Below the pieces are notes generated by a model. The model did not search any database. It had not been told where the DNA came from and was given only the letters and a program-made list of their open reading frames with translations. Source: Leptospira perdikensis (GTDB taxonomy: Bacteria; Spirochaetota; Leptospiria; Leptospirales; Leptospiraceae). Taken from it: a stretch of 64,000 nucleotides of DNA. This document shows positions 36,978 to 46,555 of this stretch, in pieces. Both the position numbers and the translations under genes were made by a program. The stretch covers positions 1 to 64,000 of the forward strand of contig NZ_RQGA01000019.1 in NCBI RefSeq assembly GCF_004769575.1. The letters are read 5' to 3'. The number at the start of each line of letters is the position of its first letter. Positions within the stretch are counted from its first letter, which is position 1.

Positions 36978-38540
36978 TTATTGGAGTGTATCTCTCGAGA
37001 ACCCTTGGCGCATTGTATTTTCTGTAAATGTTTTTCCTTCTACGAAAAGATGTAAGTAATCAGGTCCTCCCGCTTTTGCGCCAGTACCTGATAGTTTACC
37101 TCCGCCAAACGGTTGTCTATGGACTATAGCTCCAGTAATTCCGCGGTTGATATATAAATTCCCAACATCTATTTTTAACTTTGCCTCCAATATATGTTTT
37201 GGATTTCTAGAGATAACACCGCAAGTAAGCGCATAATCAGAATTATTTGCGAGTTGAATTCCTTCTGCGAAAGTAGAAATTTTTTGCATCGCAAGTATCG
37301 GTCCAAAAAATTCAGAATTCCACATTTCTGAATCTTCAGGAGGTTCATACAGACTTGGTGCTACGTAAAATCCTTCCTTAGGATACAAAGAAGTAATTCC
37401 TGTTAAAAACTTTTCATTTTCTTTTTGTAAACGGAGAAGCCTTAAATAACTTTCTTCATGAATGACTGGGCCAATTCGATTTGCGAAATCGAGAGGTGAA
37501 CCAATGAGTAAACCATCCAAACTTGCGATTAATCTTTCTTTCAGTTTATTGTAACAATCATTATGTACATAAAGTCTTGAGAGGGCACTGCATTTTTGAC
37601 CCTGGAATCCAAATGCAGAAGGAATGATGGATTGGATTGCCACGTCTAAATCAGCATCTGCATCCACAATCATTGCATTTTTTCCACCTAATTCGCAGAT
37701 CACTTTTTTGATCATACGTTGTTTGGGGGAAACTAGGGAAGCTGCTTTTAAAATGGAAAGCCCTACATCTCTTGAACCTGTGAAATTGACTACCGCTACT
37801 TCTGGATGGGTTACCATGGCTTCTCCAATTTCGGATCCAAGGCCTGGTAAAAAATGAAGAACTTCTTTTGGTATTCCTGCTTCCCAAAAACATTTGGTAA
37901 TCTCAAAAGCCGTTGCCGATGTTTCTTCTGCTGGTTTTGCTAGTACAATATTTCCGACTACAAGAGGTGCGGCACACATTCCAGTAAAAATAGCCATAGG
38001 AAAATTCCAAGGGGAAATGGAACTCACAATCCCTTTTGGTTGGTAATAATACAAATTGTCTTCACCGAGTAAATTTATGTTTTTGGGTGACAATTGATCA
38101 TTGGCAATTGTTGCATAGTAACGACAAAAGTCTACGGCCTCCGCAAATTCTATTTCTGCTTCCGTTATCTGTTTTCCTGTTTCCCAAATGCAGACAGAAA
38201 TAATGAAATCTTTTTTACTGACTAATCTTTCGGCAACTTTCATGAGTAAGGTGGACCGTTCTTGTTGCGGACGTTCTTTCCACGGTCCCCAATTCATTTT
38301 GGAAATTTGAATTGTTTCCTCTAAATCATGGACATTGGAATAAGAAACTCGAGAGACCACAAGTTCTGGAGACCAAGGGTTTTTCTGGACAAAACGATTT
38401 GCCGAAAATTTTTCTGTCCTTCCAATAGAGATAGGAATTTCAAAAGGTAATGATTTTTCGATTGAGTTTAATGCAGAACGAATCGCATTCCTTTCTTTCT
38501 CAATGGAAAAATCTCTGATCGTTTCATTTTTAAATTCCAT
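36978..38540 (-). CDS. rocA: 1-pyrroline-5-carboxylate dehydrogenase
   Basis: 520 residues of the aldehyde dehydrogenase superfamily. It oxidises glutamate semialdehyde (P5C) to glutamate with NAD. Signatures: SSISPWNFPMAIFTGM (cofactor side), the general base Glu in CELGGKNAM, and the catalytic Cys317 in FQGQKCSALSR. Together with GAIVHRQPFGGGKLSGTGAK near the end these are typical of P5C dehydrogenases. It overlaps the proline dehydrogenase gene by 11 bases, so proline goes to glutamate from one operon. The split arrangement replaces the fused PutA. Confidence 0.92.
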   Translation of the reverse strand: MEFKNETIRDFSIEKERNAIRSALNSIEKSLPFEIPISIGRTEKFSANRFVQKNPWSPELVVSRVSYSNVHDLEETIQISKMNWGPWKERPQQERSTLLMKVAERLVSKKDFIISVCIWETGKQITEAEIEFAEAVDFCRYYATIANDQLSPKNINLLGEDNLYYYQPKGIVSSISPWNFPMAIFTGMCAAPLVVGNIVLAKPAEETSATAFEITKCFWEAGIPKEVLHFLPGLGSEIGEAMVTHPEVAVVNFTGSRDVGLSILKAASLVSPKQRMIKKVICELGGKNAMIVDADADLDVAIQSIIPSAFGFQGQKCSALSRLYVHNDCYNKLKERLIASLDGLLIGSPLDFANRIGPVIHEESYLRLLRLQKENEKFLTGITSLYPKEGFYVAPSLYEPPEDSEMWNSEFFGPILAMQKISTFAEGIQLANNSDYALTCGVISRNPKHILEAKLKIDVGNLYINRGITGAIVHRQPFGGGKLSGTGAKAGGPDYLHLFVEGKTFTENTMRQGFSRDTLQ

Positions 38541-39849
38541 TCAAACTTTCCTCTTTAGGGTTACTCATTAAAGAGTCTAAATTTTTCCCCAAACTCATTT
38601 GGTACAAAAAACCTTGGTTGGATGTATTTTCTAATAATCTACGAATCAAATAGGCCATTCCTGGAAGTAAAGCCCCGATAGGTGAATATTCTCGTAAACC
38701 AATTCCCATGGAGTCTAAGCTGGCCTTGTATTTCCCAGCCATTCCATACAACATTTGAATTTCAAAATCAGAAATAGATTTTTTTGTTGTATGATATAGG
38801 ATAAATGAAAGTGAACGAAGGTTATGTGTTCCAAATGCAGATCTAAGATAAGGATATGATTCTAATAGAAATAAGACATTCTCTTCGAATTTGATATCGG
38901 TCTCTCTTTTTGTATCAAACACGGGAGATGTCCACCCACGTTCCTCTGCTTTGATCCGTTCGTATTCCAAATAAGCTCCCTTTACAAGTCGAATGGTGAT
39001 GGGGGTTCCTCTACGTTTTGTATATTCTTTCCACAAAACTAATTCGTCTTTAGATGTTTTTAGATAAGATTGTACAACGATGCCAAAATGCTGATAAAAT
39101 TGAAATTCCGGTTCTAAAAATAGATCCTTTGCAGTTTGAGTGATGATCGATTTAAGATCATATTGTTCCATGTCTAAATTGATTCCAATTCCTTTGTTCA
39201 TTGCGGAACGAAGGATGGGTCGAAGTGCTTCTTTCAAATACTGAATGCTTTTTTCTTCGGCTTCTGGATAAAGCCTTGTTTCAATTCCCGAACATTTGAT
39301 GGAAATATTAGTTCTTAGTTTGGAATTTATCTCTGGATGGACTTCTGGTAGAATTTTTATTAGTTCCGAATATTGTTTGAGATATTCTTTTGCTTCCTTT
39401 GGAGAGAGGGCAAGTTCACCTAAAATATCGTAGGTGCGAGGTCGTGTTGTCACGTTTGTTGTTTTTAAATTTCGAGGTGAATCGGTCAGAATAAATAATT
39501 TAGCAAAGATTTTTACAATTTTTAATATCAAAAAGGAAACTATCAAATCTAAGAAAAGGATATGGATTAGAAAGTGAATGGATGATTTTAAGAATACAGG
39601 AATTTCTGTATCTTCATCAAATAAGTAAATTTTAAAATAACGATAGATTTTTTTGGGTTCGAGAGAAGGAAGAACATCGATAAATTTAAAAATTTGTAAT
39701 TTTAGTTTTGGGTAACGAAAACCAAAAAAAATTATTTTGGAAGATATAAAAAATATAAATTTTTGATATAAAGAGCCACCGCTGGCATCAATTGTTTTGG
39801 CAATGGAAAGAATTTCTTTATCATCATCTTGCATTTGTTTTGTAAACAT
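38530..39849 (-). CDS. putA: Proline dehydrogenase
   Basis: 439 residues from the ATG at 39849; a longer frame reaches 39954 but would overlap the divergent rocD promoter. It oxidises proline to P5C with FAD and passes electrons to quinone. The barrel signatures are clear: MNKGIGINLDMEQYDLKSI, ITIRLVKGAYLEYE, FGTHNLRSLSF and the C-terminal YSPIGALLPGMAYLIRRLLE. The first 100 or so residues contain two hydrophobic stretches and are not typical of the family, which may fix it to the membrane. It is co-transcribed with the P5C dehydrogenase gene. Symbol by analogy (monofunctional PutA/ProDH). Confidence 0.9.
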   Translation of the reverse strand: MFTKQMQDDDKEILSIAKTIDASGGSLYQKFIFFISSKIIFFGFRYPKLKLQIFKFIDVLPSLEPKKIYRYFKIYLFDEDTEIPVFLKSSIHFLIHILFLDLIVSFLILKIVKIFAKLFILTDSPRNLKTTNVTTRPRTYDILGELALSPKEAKEYLKQYSELIKILPEVHPEINSKLRTNISIKCSGIETRLYPEAEEKSIQYLKEALRPILRSAMNKGIGINLDMEQYDLKSIITQTAKDLFLEPEFQFYQHFGIVVQSYLKTSKDELVLWKEYTKRRGTPITIRLVKGAYLEYERIKAEERGWTSPVFDTKRETDIKFEENVLFLLESYPYLRSAFGTHNLRSLSFILYHTTKKSISDFEIQMLYGMAGKYKASLDSMGIGLREYSPIGALLPGMAYLIRRLLENTSNQGFLYQMSLGKNLDSLMSNPKEESLNGI

Positions 39850-39954
39850 AATGTAACAACCAAATTCGATCCTAAAACTTTTAATTCTGTAAAAAATGAG
39901 ATTATAAAATCTGAAAGGAGTTGTAAACAATAAGTTAGATGTTTTTATTTCCAA

Positions 39955-41163
39955 ATGGGAAAATTAACAGATTTGTATATCGAAAAAGAATCTAAGTTTG
40001 GTGCTTTTAATTACTCTCCTCTACCGGTAGTCATCACCAAAGGGGAAGGAATTTATCTTTGGGATATCGAAGGAAAAAAATATTTTGATTTTCTTTCAGC
40101 ATACAGCGCTGTGAACCAAGGCCACTGTCATCCAAAGATCGTTGAAGTTTTTCAAAAACAATCAGCATTACTTACCCTAACATCCCGAGCATTTCATAAC
40201 GATAAACTTCCGTTATTTACAGAATTTATGACTCAAACTTTCGGATATGATCGAGTGTTACCCATGAATACAGGAGTGGAAGCTGGCGAAACTGCTGTTA
40301 AATTAGCGAGAAAGTGGGGTTATCAAAAGAAAAAAATACCTGAAAACCAGGCAAAAATTATTTTCTGTGAAGGAAATTTTTGGGGTAGGACGATTGCTGC
40401 TATATCCGCATCCACGGATGCAAAAAGTAAAAATGATTTCGGGCCTTTCCTTTCTGGTTATGAAATCATACCTTACAATGATTTGGATTCTTTGGAAAAA
40501 GCAGTTTCCGACAAAAATGTTGCGGCCTTTATGGTGGAAGCCATTCAGGGAGAAGCTGGTGTCATTGTTCCTGATGAGAATTATATAAATGAAGCAAAAA
40601 AAATATGTAAAATTCATAATGTTCTGCTGATCGTTGATGAAATACAAACAGGATTGGGTAGAACGGGAGAACTTGTTTGTTCCGATTACTCTCAGATTAA
40701 ACCTGATTTGTTGCTTCTTGGTAAGGCACTTTCTGGTGGAATGATGCCCGTATCTTGTGTGTTAGGTTCTGATGAAGTTCTATTACTTTTAAAACCAGGG
40801 GAACATGGATCTACATTTGGTGGAAATCCACTAGCTTGCGAAGTGGCGATGACCGCAGTGAAAACGGTCTTAGAAGAAAAAATGTCCGAAAATTCGAAAG
40901 AAATGGGAATTTTGTTTCGAGAAACAATTGAAGCCTGGAAACATCCTTTGGTTCATTCTGTTCGTGGTAAAGGTCTCTTAAATGCAGTTCAATTTACCGA
41001 CAGAGTGGATGCCAAAACCTTATGTTTGGAACTGATGAAGTTAGGAATTTTAGTTAAAGAAACTCACAAAAATACAGTTCGTTTTGCACCTCCTCTTGTG
41101 ATTCGGAAACAAGAGATGCAAAAAGCATTAGAAATCATTAAAGCTGCGATTGATTTGTTTTGA
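39955..41163 (+). CDS. rocD: Ornithine aminotransferase
   Basis: 402 residues, class III PLP aminotransferase. It moves the delta-amino group of ornithine to 2-oxoglutarate, giving glutamate semialdehyde, the same intermediate that the neighbouring pair uses. Signatures: FDFLSAYSAVNQGHCHPKI at the N-terminus, the PLP-contact LLIVDEIQTGLGRTG, and the Schiff-base Lys257 in LLLGKALSGGMMP. The frame has only one usable start, with AAAGGAG 34 bases upstream, so the true ribosome site is unclear. It is divergent from the proline dehydrogenase gene, giving a shared regulatory region of about 105 bases. Confidence 0.93.
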   Translation: MGKLTDLYIEKESKFGAFNYSPLPVVITKGEGIYLWDIEGKKYFDFLSAYSAVNQGHCHPKIVEVFQKQSALLTLTSRAFHNDKLPLFTEFMTQTFGYDRVLPMNTGVEAGETAVKLARKWGYQKKKIPENQAKIIFCEGNFWGRTIAAISASTDAKSKNDFGPFLSGYEIIPYNDLDSLEKAVSDKNVAAFMVEAIQGEAGVIVPDENYINEAKKICKIHNVLLIVDEIQTGLGRTGELVCSDYSQIKPDLLLLGKALSGGMMPVSCVLGSDEVLLLLKPGEHGSTFGGNPLACEVAMTAVKTVLEEKMSENSKEMGILFRETIEAWKHPLVHSVRGKGLLNAVQFTDRVDAKTLCLELMKLGILVKETHKNTVRFAPPLVIRKQEMQKALEIIKAAIDLF

Positions 41164-41173
41164 TCAGTAACAA

Positions 41174-42214
41174 TTATCTATCATATGCTTTTAAGAAAAA
41201 AAATGAAAATGAACTAATCAGTTTTGGCACCTCGAGTAATGTCTTAAAACTAAAACCTGTGTCTCCATGGGAGATCAGTGATGTAATACAGAGTTTACAT
41301 TCAACACCCAGAGCTACGAGTTTTTGATGTAGTAATAAGGACTCGTTTGCTGGCACCACATCATCCGTAGTTCCATGAATTAACAAAATGGGTAAATTGA
41401 GTGAATGGATATAATTAGTAACAGATAGTGCTGTCAATAGGTTGCGATTTTTGCCACCTTTCTTTAAGATGATTTCCCAATGTTTCATTCGGAATGCACT
41501 ATCATATTTTAAATTCTCAAAAAAATCGCGATCTGCTTTTTTCATTTTTGAATAATGAGGTTCTAGAAGATTGTTTTTGTATTTGTAGTAATTGTCTAAA
41601 ATGGCAAGTTTAATAGCTTTGAATAAACTTTTGTTTTCTCCAATAGATAAAGGAAGAAAATTTAAAAGTAGGATCATGCGACCATATTCATCTAAGTTTT
41701 GGTTTGCGAACAAATTGCCAATGATATCATCTACATTGGTAAAGGCTCCAATCGCACAAAGGGTATTGATTCTTTCTGCAATTTGTTTGTCACTTGCGGC
41801 GATGAGACTTAAAGAACCAGAAAAAGATGGTGCAAAAATAGATACTTTTCCTGTGGGACTAATTTCCTTTTTGCCGGAGATATAAAGAATCGAATCTTTT
41901 ATGTCATCGATGTTACGAAGTGAAATTTTATAATCACAAATTTCTTCGAAGAAGGGACTGATGACTGTATAACCAAGTTTACTTAGACTTTTGTTGACAA
42001 TGATAAACCTGGGGTCACGGTTTCCTAAAGGTGCCAATCCATTAATTGTAACAATGGTTCCTAATGATTTTGTTTTTGGTGTGTACCAATCTGCACGCAA
42101 GTTACCGTTACGTATGGGGATCTGAATTTCTTTAACATCAGGTAAGGTTTCATCCTGATTTTGTAACCCTAATAAGAATTGGATTGATTTTCCCCAAGCT
42201 GTTAATTGATTCAT
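41174..42214 (-). CDS. Alpha/beta-hydrolase-fold protein with degenerate nucleophile elbow
   Basis: 346 residues, no signal peptide. The fold is supported by the order of motifs: VTINGLAPLGNRD, an elbow-like VSIFAPSFSGSLS, LPILLIHGTTDDVVP with an acid, and ISHGDTG with a histidine. The elbow reads A-P-S130-F-S in place of G-x-S-x-G, so activity is uncertain. Its stop is 10 bases from the convergent rocD stop. Confidence 0.72.
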   Translation of the reverse strand: MNQLTAWGKSIQFLLGLQNQDETLPDVKEIQIPIRNGNLRADWYTPKTKSLGTIVTINGLAPLGNRDPRFIIVNKSLSKLGYTVISPFFEEICDYKISLRNIDDIKDSILYISGKKEISPTGKVSIFAPSFSGSLSLIAASDKQIAERINTLCAIGAFTNVDDIIGNLFANQNLDEYGRMILLLNFLPLSIGENKSLFKAIKLAILDNYYKYKNNLLEPHYSKMKKADRDFFENLKYDSAFRMKHWEIILKKGGKNRNLLTALSVTNYIHSLNLPILLIHGTTDDVVPANESLLLHQKLVALGVECKLCITSLISHGDTGFSFKTLLEVPKLISSFSFFFLKAYDR

Positions 42215-42387
42215 TGATTTAGTTTGCCTAAAGTGATGTTCTTTATCAGAAACATTCTAAAAACGATGTTTGAAATCAATCGAAATCCATTTTTAATACA
42301 AACAAACAATCAGTTTTACTTTGATTTACCGAACTAAATATTTTGTTTTGTAATCTAAATGAGATTTTATGTATAGGATGATTTTTC

Positions 42388-42461
42388 GCGTTAGGGATCA
42401 GAAGGGCTTGGTCCGCTTCTTGCGGACGGGAGCGAAGGCGCACCCCTGGAGAGCCCGACCC
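42388..42461 (+). repeat. Structured intergenic repeat, copy C (diverged)
   Basis: Related to copies A and B by its ends (GCG-AGGGAT at the left, CTGGAGAGCCCGACCC at the right) and by a central hairpin. The hairpin stem is GTCCGC/GCGGAC instead of GGTCGC/GCGACC: both arms changed together, which keeps pairing. A perfect 7-bp hairpin AATGGGG-AACG-CCCCATT follows at 42493-42510, comparable to the one after copy B. The rest of the 459-base gap between divergent genes has no gene. Confidence 0.72.
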
Positions 42462-42514
42462 AGTCATAAACAAATTTGATAAACGACGAACCAATGGGGA
42501 ACGCCCCATTTATT

Positions 42515-42544
42515 AAAAAAATGAACCTGCCTTTTTGGTTCATT
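42515..42544 (-). terminator. Leftward intrinsic terminator without an obvious gene
   Basis: On the minus strand: AATGAACC / GGTTCATT, an 8-bp stem with a 9-base loop, followed by a run of T. The nearest minus-strand gene upstream lies beyond the + strand lipoprotein at 42674, so it would end an antisense or small transcript, or guard the repeat region. Confidence 0.6.
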
Positions 42545-42673
42545 CTCCTTTCGAATTTTGAAAAATAAATTGATAGAATTTTGAAATATATAGGAATAAC
42601 CTTTGTATTTATTTTTATCAGAAAGAACTTTCTGCCAATGGAAAAGGAATGAGGTTTGAAACGAAAGGAATTG

Positions 42674-43903
42674 ATGAGTCCCAGTAAAAAGATTCTTTCT
42701 ATTGTTATTGTCGCAGCGTTTTTGTTTCAATGCCAACCTTCTGCACTCAATTCTAAATGTGACCCGAACGGTTCGTCCTATTTCCAAACTTTGATTCTTC
42801 TTTTGGGAACTAGTGAAAATACGCAATTTTGTGGTGCGAATATTAGAAACCCTTTCTTTGGAAGAACCAAGGTTCCCCGTTTTGTATTGGTTACCAATGT
42901 CGGTGTGTCCACAGCAACTAGTAACATCAATGTTTTTCGGATCCAACCTAACACAGGCGAACTATCGCAAGTGGCTGGCTCACCATTTGCGTTGACAAAT
43001 CGTCCTCGTTATTCTGTAACCAATGCAGCAGGAAACACTGTCTATGTTGCTAACGTCGGTAATACTTCGGTCTCTGTACTAAGTCTTGATCCGGATACGG
43101 GTGTCTTATCCGTAAAACATTCTGATCTGGTTCTTAGTTCTACTCCTTATTCTTTGGTTTTAGATCCCAATGGGAAATATTTATTTGCGAGTTCGGAAAC
43201 CACTCAGCAGATCCATCGAATGGCCATTGATTCCACTGGAAACATTTCCACCATACCGCCCGCTACGAATACATCCAATCCAACTTCTGGTGCTGTTGGA
43301 AAACTTGTTTTTGATTCTCTGGGTAGGCATTTGTATGCCGCCCTTACTGGTGGTAGCGGAAATATGTCTGGAGTTCAGGCGTTCTCATTCGATTCGGCGA
43401 CAGGAGGATTCACTTCTATTAACGTTTATCAGACAAGTCAAAACAACCTTTCCCTTGCCATTTCTGCCAATGATCAGTTTGTTTATGGGGCCAATTATTT
43501 TTCACAAGATGTGTTTCCATTTGTGAGAGATGGAGGTAGCGGTGGTCTTACTATCCAAACTAGTATTTCTGCAGGTATTGCACCAGGGTATACCATTGTA
43601 GACCCTCTCAATCGATTTGTTTATGTTGCCAATAGTGGCACAGGCCAAGGAACCATTTCTGCTTATGTTATCAATTCATTGACGGGAGGATTAACGTCTG
43701 TTAGTGGCTCTCCGTTTTCATCAGGATTTAGTCCGATTGGACTTGGTATTGATCCAAGTGGGAAGTTTTTATATTCCTCCAATACACAAGGAGGAAATGT
43801 TTCAGGTTATTCAATCAATGGAGATGGGTCTCTTACACCACTTGTTGGATTTCCTGTGACTGCTGGGACCAATCCATTTTCGATAGAAATAGTTTCTTAT
43901 TGA
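42674..43903 (+). CDS. Beta-propeller (lactonase-like) lipoprotein
   Basis: 409 residues from the ATG at 42674, which has AAAGGA 4-5 bases upstream; an earlier TTG at 42656 is less likely. Signal with lipobox (AAFLFQCQ). After a short segment CDPNGSSYFQTLILLLGTS, seven propeller units follow, with recurring DPNGKYLFAS / DPSGKFLYSSN motifs of the YVTN or 6-phosphogluconolactonase-like type. No catalytic residues can be assigned. The CDP segment recurs in the next lipoprotein (43946). Probably surface-exposed or periplasmic. Confidence 0.8.
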   Translation: MSPSKKILSIVIVAAFLFQCQPSALNSKCDPNGSSYFQTLILLLGTSENTQFCGANIRNPFFGRTKVPRFVLVTNVGVSTATSNINVFRIQPNTGELSQVAGSPFALTNRPRYSVTNAAGNTVYVANVGNTSVSVLSLDPDTGVLSVKHSDLVLSSTPYSLVLDPNGKYLFASSETTQQIHRMAIDSTGNISTIPPATNTSNPTSGAVGKLVFDSLGRHLYAALTGGSGNMSGVQAFSFDSATGGFTSINVYQTSQNNLSLAISANDQFVYGANYFSQDVFPFVRDGGSGGLTIQTSISAGIAPGYTIVDPLNRFVYVANSGTGQGTISAYVINSLTGGLTSVSGSPFSSGFSPIGLGIDPSGKFLYSSNTQGGNVSGYSINGDGSLTPLVGFPVTAGTNPFSIEIVSY

Positions 43904-43945
43904 AACTAAAATCAAGAATCATAGTCTATCAACTTTCGGACATAG

Positions 43946-46219
43946 TTAATTGTTTAGTTCAACAAAGTAAAATCCACCTTTCGGTCGATTGTTCACTTGG
44001 TTGATTTTACCTCCGAAGTAATGTGTATTTTTTACTGCGAAAGATTTGTATACATCACCTGAGGAAGGGACGTTGGAATTTAATAATCTACCGTTTAGAA
44101 AATCATAATATACAAATCCTTCTTTTGTGGATCCATTGATGGTTGTAAAATAACCACCGATCATTCCTTTGCCATTTTCTCCAATACTTATAGTGGATAC
44201 TATGTTATCCGTAGTCAACAATTGATTGGAATAGGAACCAGTAGTAAGGTCAAATGAACTAAATCGAGAAGTGGATTGTCCACCTACTATAGTAAAATTT
44301 CCACCAATAAACAATTGGTTTTGATAAGTGGCAATGGTAGAAACGTAAGCATTCGGAAAACTTGTCGCTGATGGAAACAGTAAGTTGATACCGTTTATTG
44401 GATTCAGTGATGTGATATAGGATGTATTTGATCCACCTATATTTGTGAATGATCCTCCAACAAACACTTTATCTTTTAATAGGTGGATGGATGAAACGTT
44501 TCCATCTCCAATAGGATTCCAACTATCAAGAGTTCCATTTGTTAACATCAAACGTGCGATATTTGAACGTGCTGTCCCTGCCACATTTGAAAAACTTCCG
44601 CCGACATAGATATAATTTTCATCAGTAGTGATGGATTCGACGTTGGAGTTAAATGTGGGTGCGGGGCCTTCTAGATTCAGAGTGTTTAAATTTAAAATAA
44701 AAAAATTAGTTCTAGAACTATTTAAAACAGAAGTAAATTGTCCTCCTGCGTACAAAAGATGATCTCGAACATGTAAACTTCTTATCGCAGTCCCTGTCAA
44801 TTGAGGGTTGAAGTCTGTTGGTTTTCCTGTGTTTAAATCAATAGATCCAAATCCATTACGTTCTACCACATTGACACTGTAATAACTCCCTGGAACTAAC
44901 ACCTTACTTCCGTCAGATGAAAATGCGATTTTTCCATTTGGGTAGGAAAAACCAGTGGTAAAACTTGGATTCCAATCGGAAATTTTTCCATTGGAAGGAT
45001 CTACGGAGAATCCATGTCTTCTCGATTTACCACCGATGGAAGTAAAATTTCCCAGCATATAAATTTTACCACCAAACTCAGTGATGGAGGCAATGGTATC
45101 ACTACCGCTAAGTCCTAAATCCTCACCACCAACAGTGCCTGTATTATCAACGGCAGCAAAATTGATTCTCGCAGTGGAGCCCAATAGGTTAAAGGTTCCA
45201 ATTAAATATACTTTTGATCCTAAAACTGCAATATCATTGATTAATCCATTTGGTGCAGGATTCCAAGCTGACATGTTTCCATCCATTTCAAAAGCTTTGA
45301 CATTGGCCGGGGAGACTGCAGTAAAACTTCCCCCTGCATAAATTACTTTATTGTTTGAAACATCTCTTCCTATTGCAATGGTCCGAATCGCTCCGGCAGA
45401 GATATTAGCAGAAAAACTTCCGTAAGTGGAACCCGTATCATAAGAAATTTTAGCTAACCTACCAATGCCACTTGCATTAATACTTGTAAACTGTCCGGCG
45501 ATAAAGATTCCATCGGTATCTCCAAGAATTGATTCAACGGTTGCATCGGCACTAGGCACCCACGTTGTATCTAAAACGCCTGTAATACGATTGACTGCTG
45601 CGAGGTTTTGGCGAGATGATCCGTTCCAGGTAGAAAAACTTCCAGCAATATAGATCTTTTCACCTACTAAGAGTAAATCTCTAATGTCTGATCCACCGGA
45701 TCCGGTTCCCACATCAAAATTTGTATCCAACTTACAGTTGGATTGGATATGAACTAAACTTTGTTTTGCGATTCCTTGGAGATGGCTAAAATTCCCTGCT
45801 AAATAAAATCCGCCCCTTTCATCAGAAATGGCTACATTACTAAAACTAAGTAATTCTAAGTAAGGGCAGGAGTTGGAATCCAGTAAAGTCCCATCCACAG
45901 TATTTAAAATGGCTGCTCCCCCAGTATTTGGACCTAAGAATTGAAAAATGCCACCTAAATAAAGTTTATTGTTATGAATGGCCATACCTAAAACTTCAAC
46001 ATTGGTTAAGGAGTCACTATGGACCCCCCAGGTGGGAGGTTTTGGAAATCCGGGCAGGCAAGACGGGGAATTGTCATTGGTTAAAAACCTAAGTATGGAA
46101 GATGTTATATACGATTCCGATTTTGGATCGCAGGGATTGGACAGTTCTGCTGGTTTACAAATGACAATGAAACAAATAAGAAATATCAGATAGGAAAATT
46201 TTGCCAGTCGCATCATCAT
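43946..46219 (-). CDS. Large repeat beta-propeller lipoprotein
   Basis: 757 residues from the first of three consecutive ATG codons (46219), with AAGGA four bases upstream. Signal with lipobox (LICFIVIC). A CDPKSESYITSSILRFLTND segment follows, like that of the 42674 gene. The rest is at least ten units of about 50 residues, with motifs such as KLYLGGIFQFLG, KIYIAGSFSTWNGSS and YIYVGGSFSNVAGTA, resembling delta-60/kelch-like propeller repeats. It could build one or two propellers. A ligand-binding or adhesive surface role is likely; it has no enzyme motif. Confidence 0.78.
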   Translation of the reverse strand: MMMRLAKFSYLIFLICFIVICKPAELSNPCDPKSESYITSSILRFLTNDNSPSCLPGFPKPPTWGVHSDSLTNVEVLGMAIHNNKLYLGGIFQFLGPNTGGAAILNTVDGTLLDSNSCPYLELLSFSNVAISDERGGFYLAGNFSHLQGIAKQSLVHIQSNCKLDTNFDVGTGSGGSDIRDLLLVGEKIYIAGSFSTWNGSSRQNLAAVNRITGVLDTTWVPSADATVESILGDTDGIFIAGQFTSINASGIGRLAKISYDTGSTYGSFSANISAGAIRTIAIGRDVSNNKVIYAGGSFTAVSPANVKAFEMDGNMSAWNPAPNGLINDIAVLGSKVYLIGTFNLLGSTARINFAAVDNTGTVGGEDLGLSGSDTIASITEFGGKIYMLGNFTSIGGKSRRHGFSVDPSNGKISDWNPSFTTGFSYPNGKIAFSSDGSKVLVPGSYYSVNVVERNGFGSIDLNTGKPTDFNPQLTGTAIRSLHVRDHLLYAGGQFTSVLNSSRTNFFILNLNTLNLEGPAPTFNSNVESITTDENYIYVGGSFSNVAGTARSNIARLMLTNGTLDSWNPIGDGNVSSIHLLKDKVFVGGSFTNIGGSNTSYITSLNPINGINLLFPSATSFPNAYVSTIATYQNQLFIGGNFTIVGGQSTSRFSSFDLTTGSYSNQLLTTDNIVSTISIGENGKGMIGGYFTTINGSTKEGFVYYDFLNGRLLNSNVPSSGDVYKSFAVKNTHYFGGKINQVNNRPKGGFYFVELNN

Positions 46220-46555
46220 TTGGTCCTTACAATGGGAGGATTTGGGATCCAAGAACATTGACAACTGTTATTTTGTATTTAGATTCAAATCAATCTAAGT
46301 GCTGTCAAAAATTTTCTAAATTAAGTAATTTGTTTGGGGACTTTTTAGGAATTTCCTAAAGAGTAATTGATTCTCTCTAAAGTAGGTGGTGGGAACATTG
46401 AAAAGAATAAGATTCGATGATTCCTCAATGAGAGTGTATGATCGGGGAAACTTTTTTATTTTTCTCTTTCAAGATCGAAAACAGTTCGAATCATTTAACA
46501 CCAAACGGAATCTTTTACTTTACAACCTAACTCAAATAGAGTAAATTTTGTCAAA
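46220..46555. other. Divergent intergenic region, no gene recognised
   Basis: 336 bases between the large propeller lipoprotein (minus) and the LytS-like kinase (plus). No tandem repeats, no long hairpin with a T-run, and no clear ribosome site near the kinase start. Confidence 0.4.
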
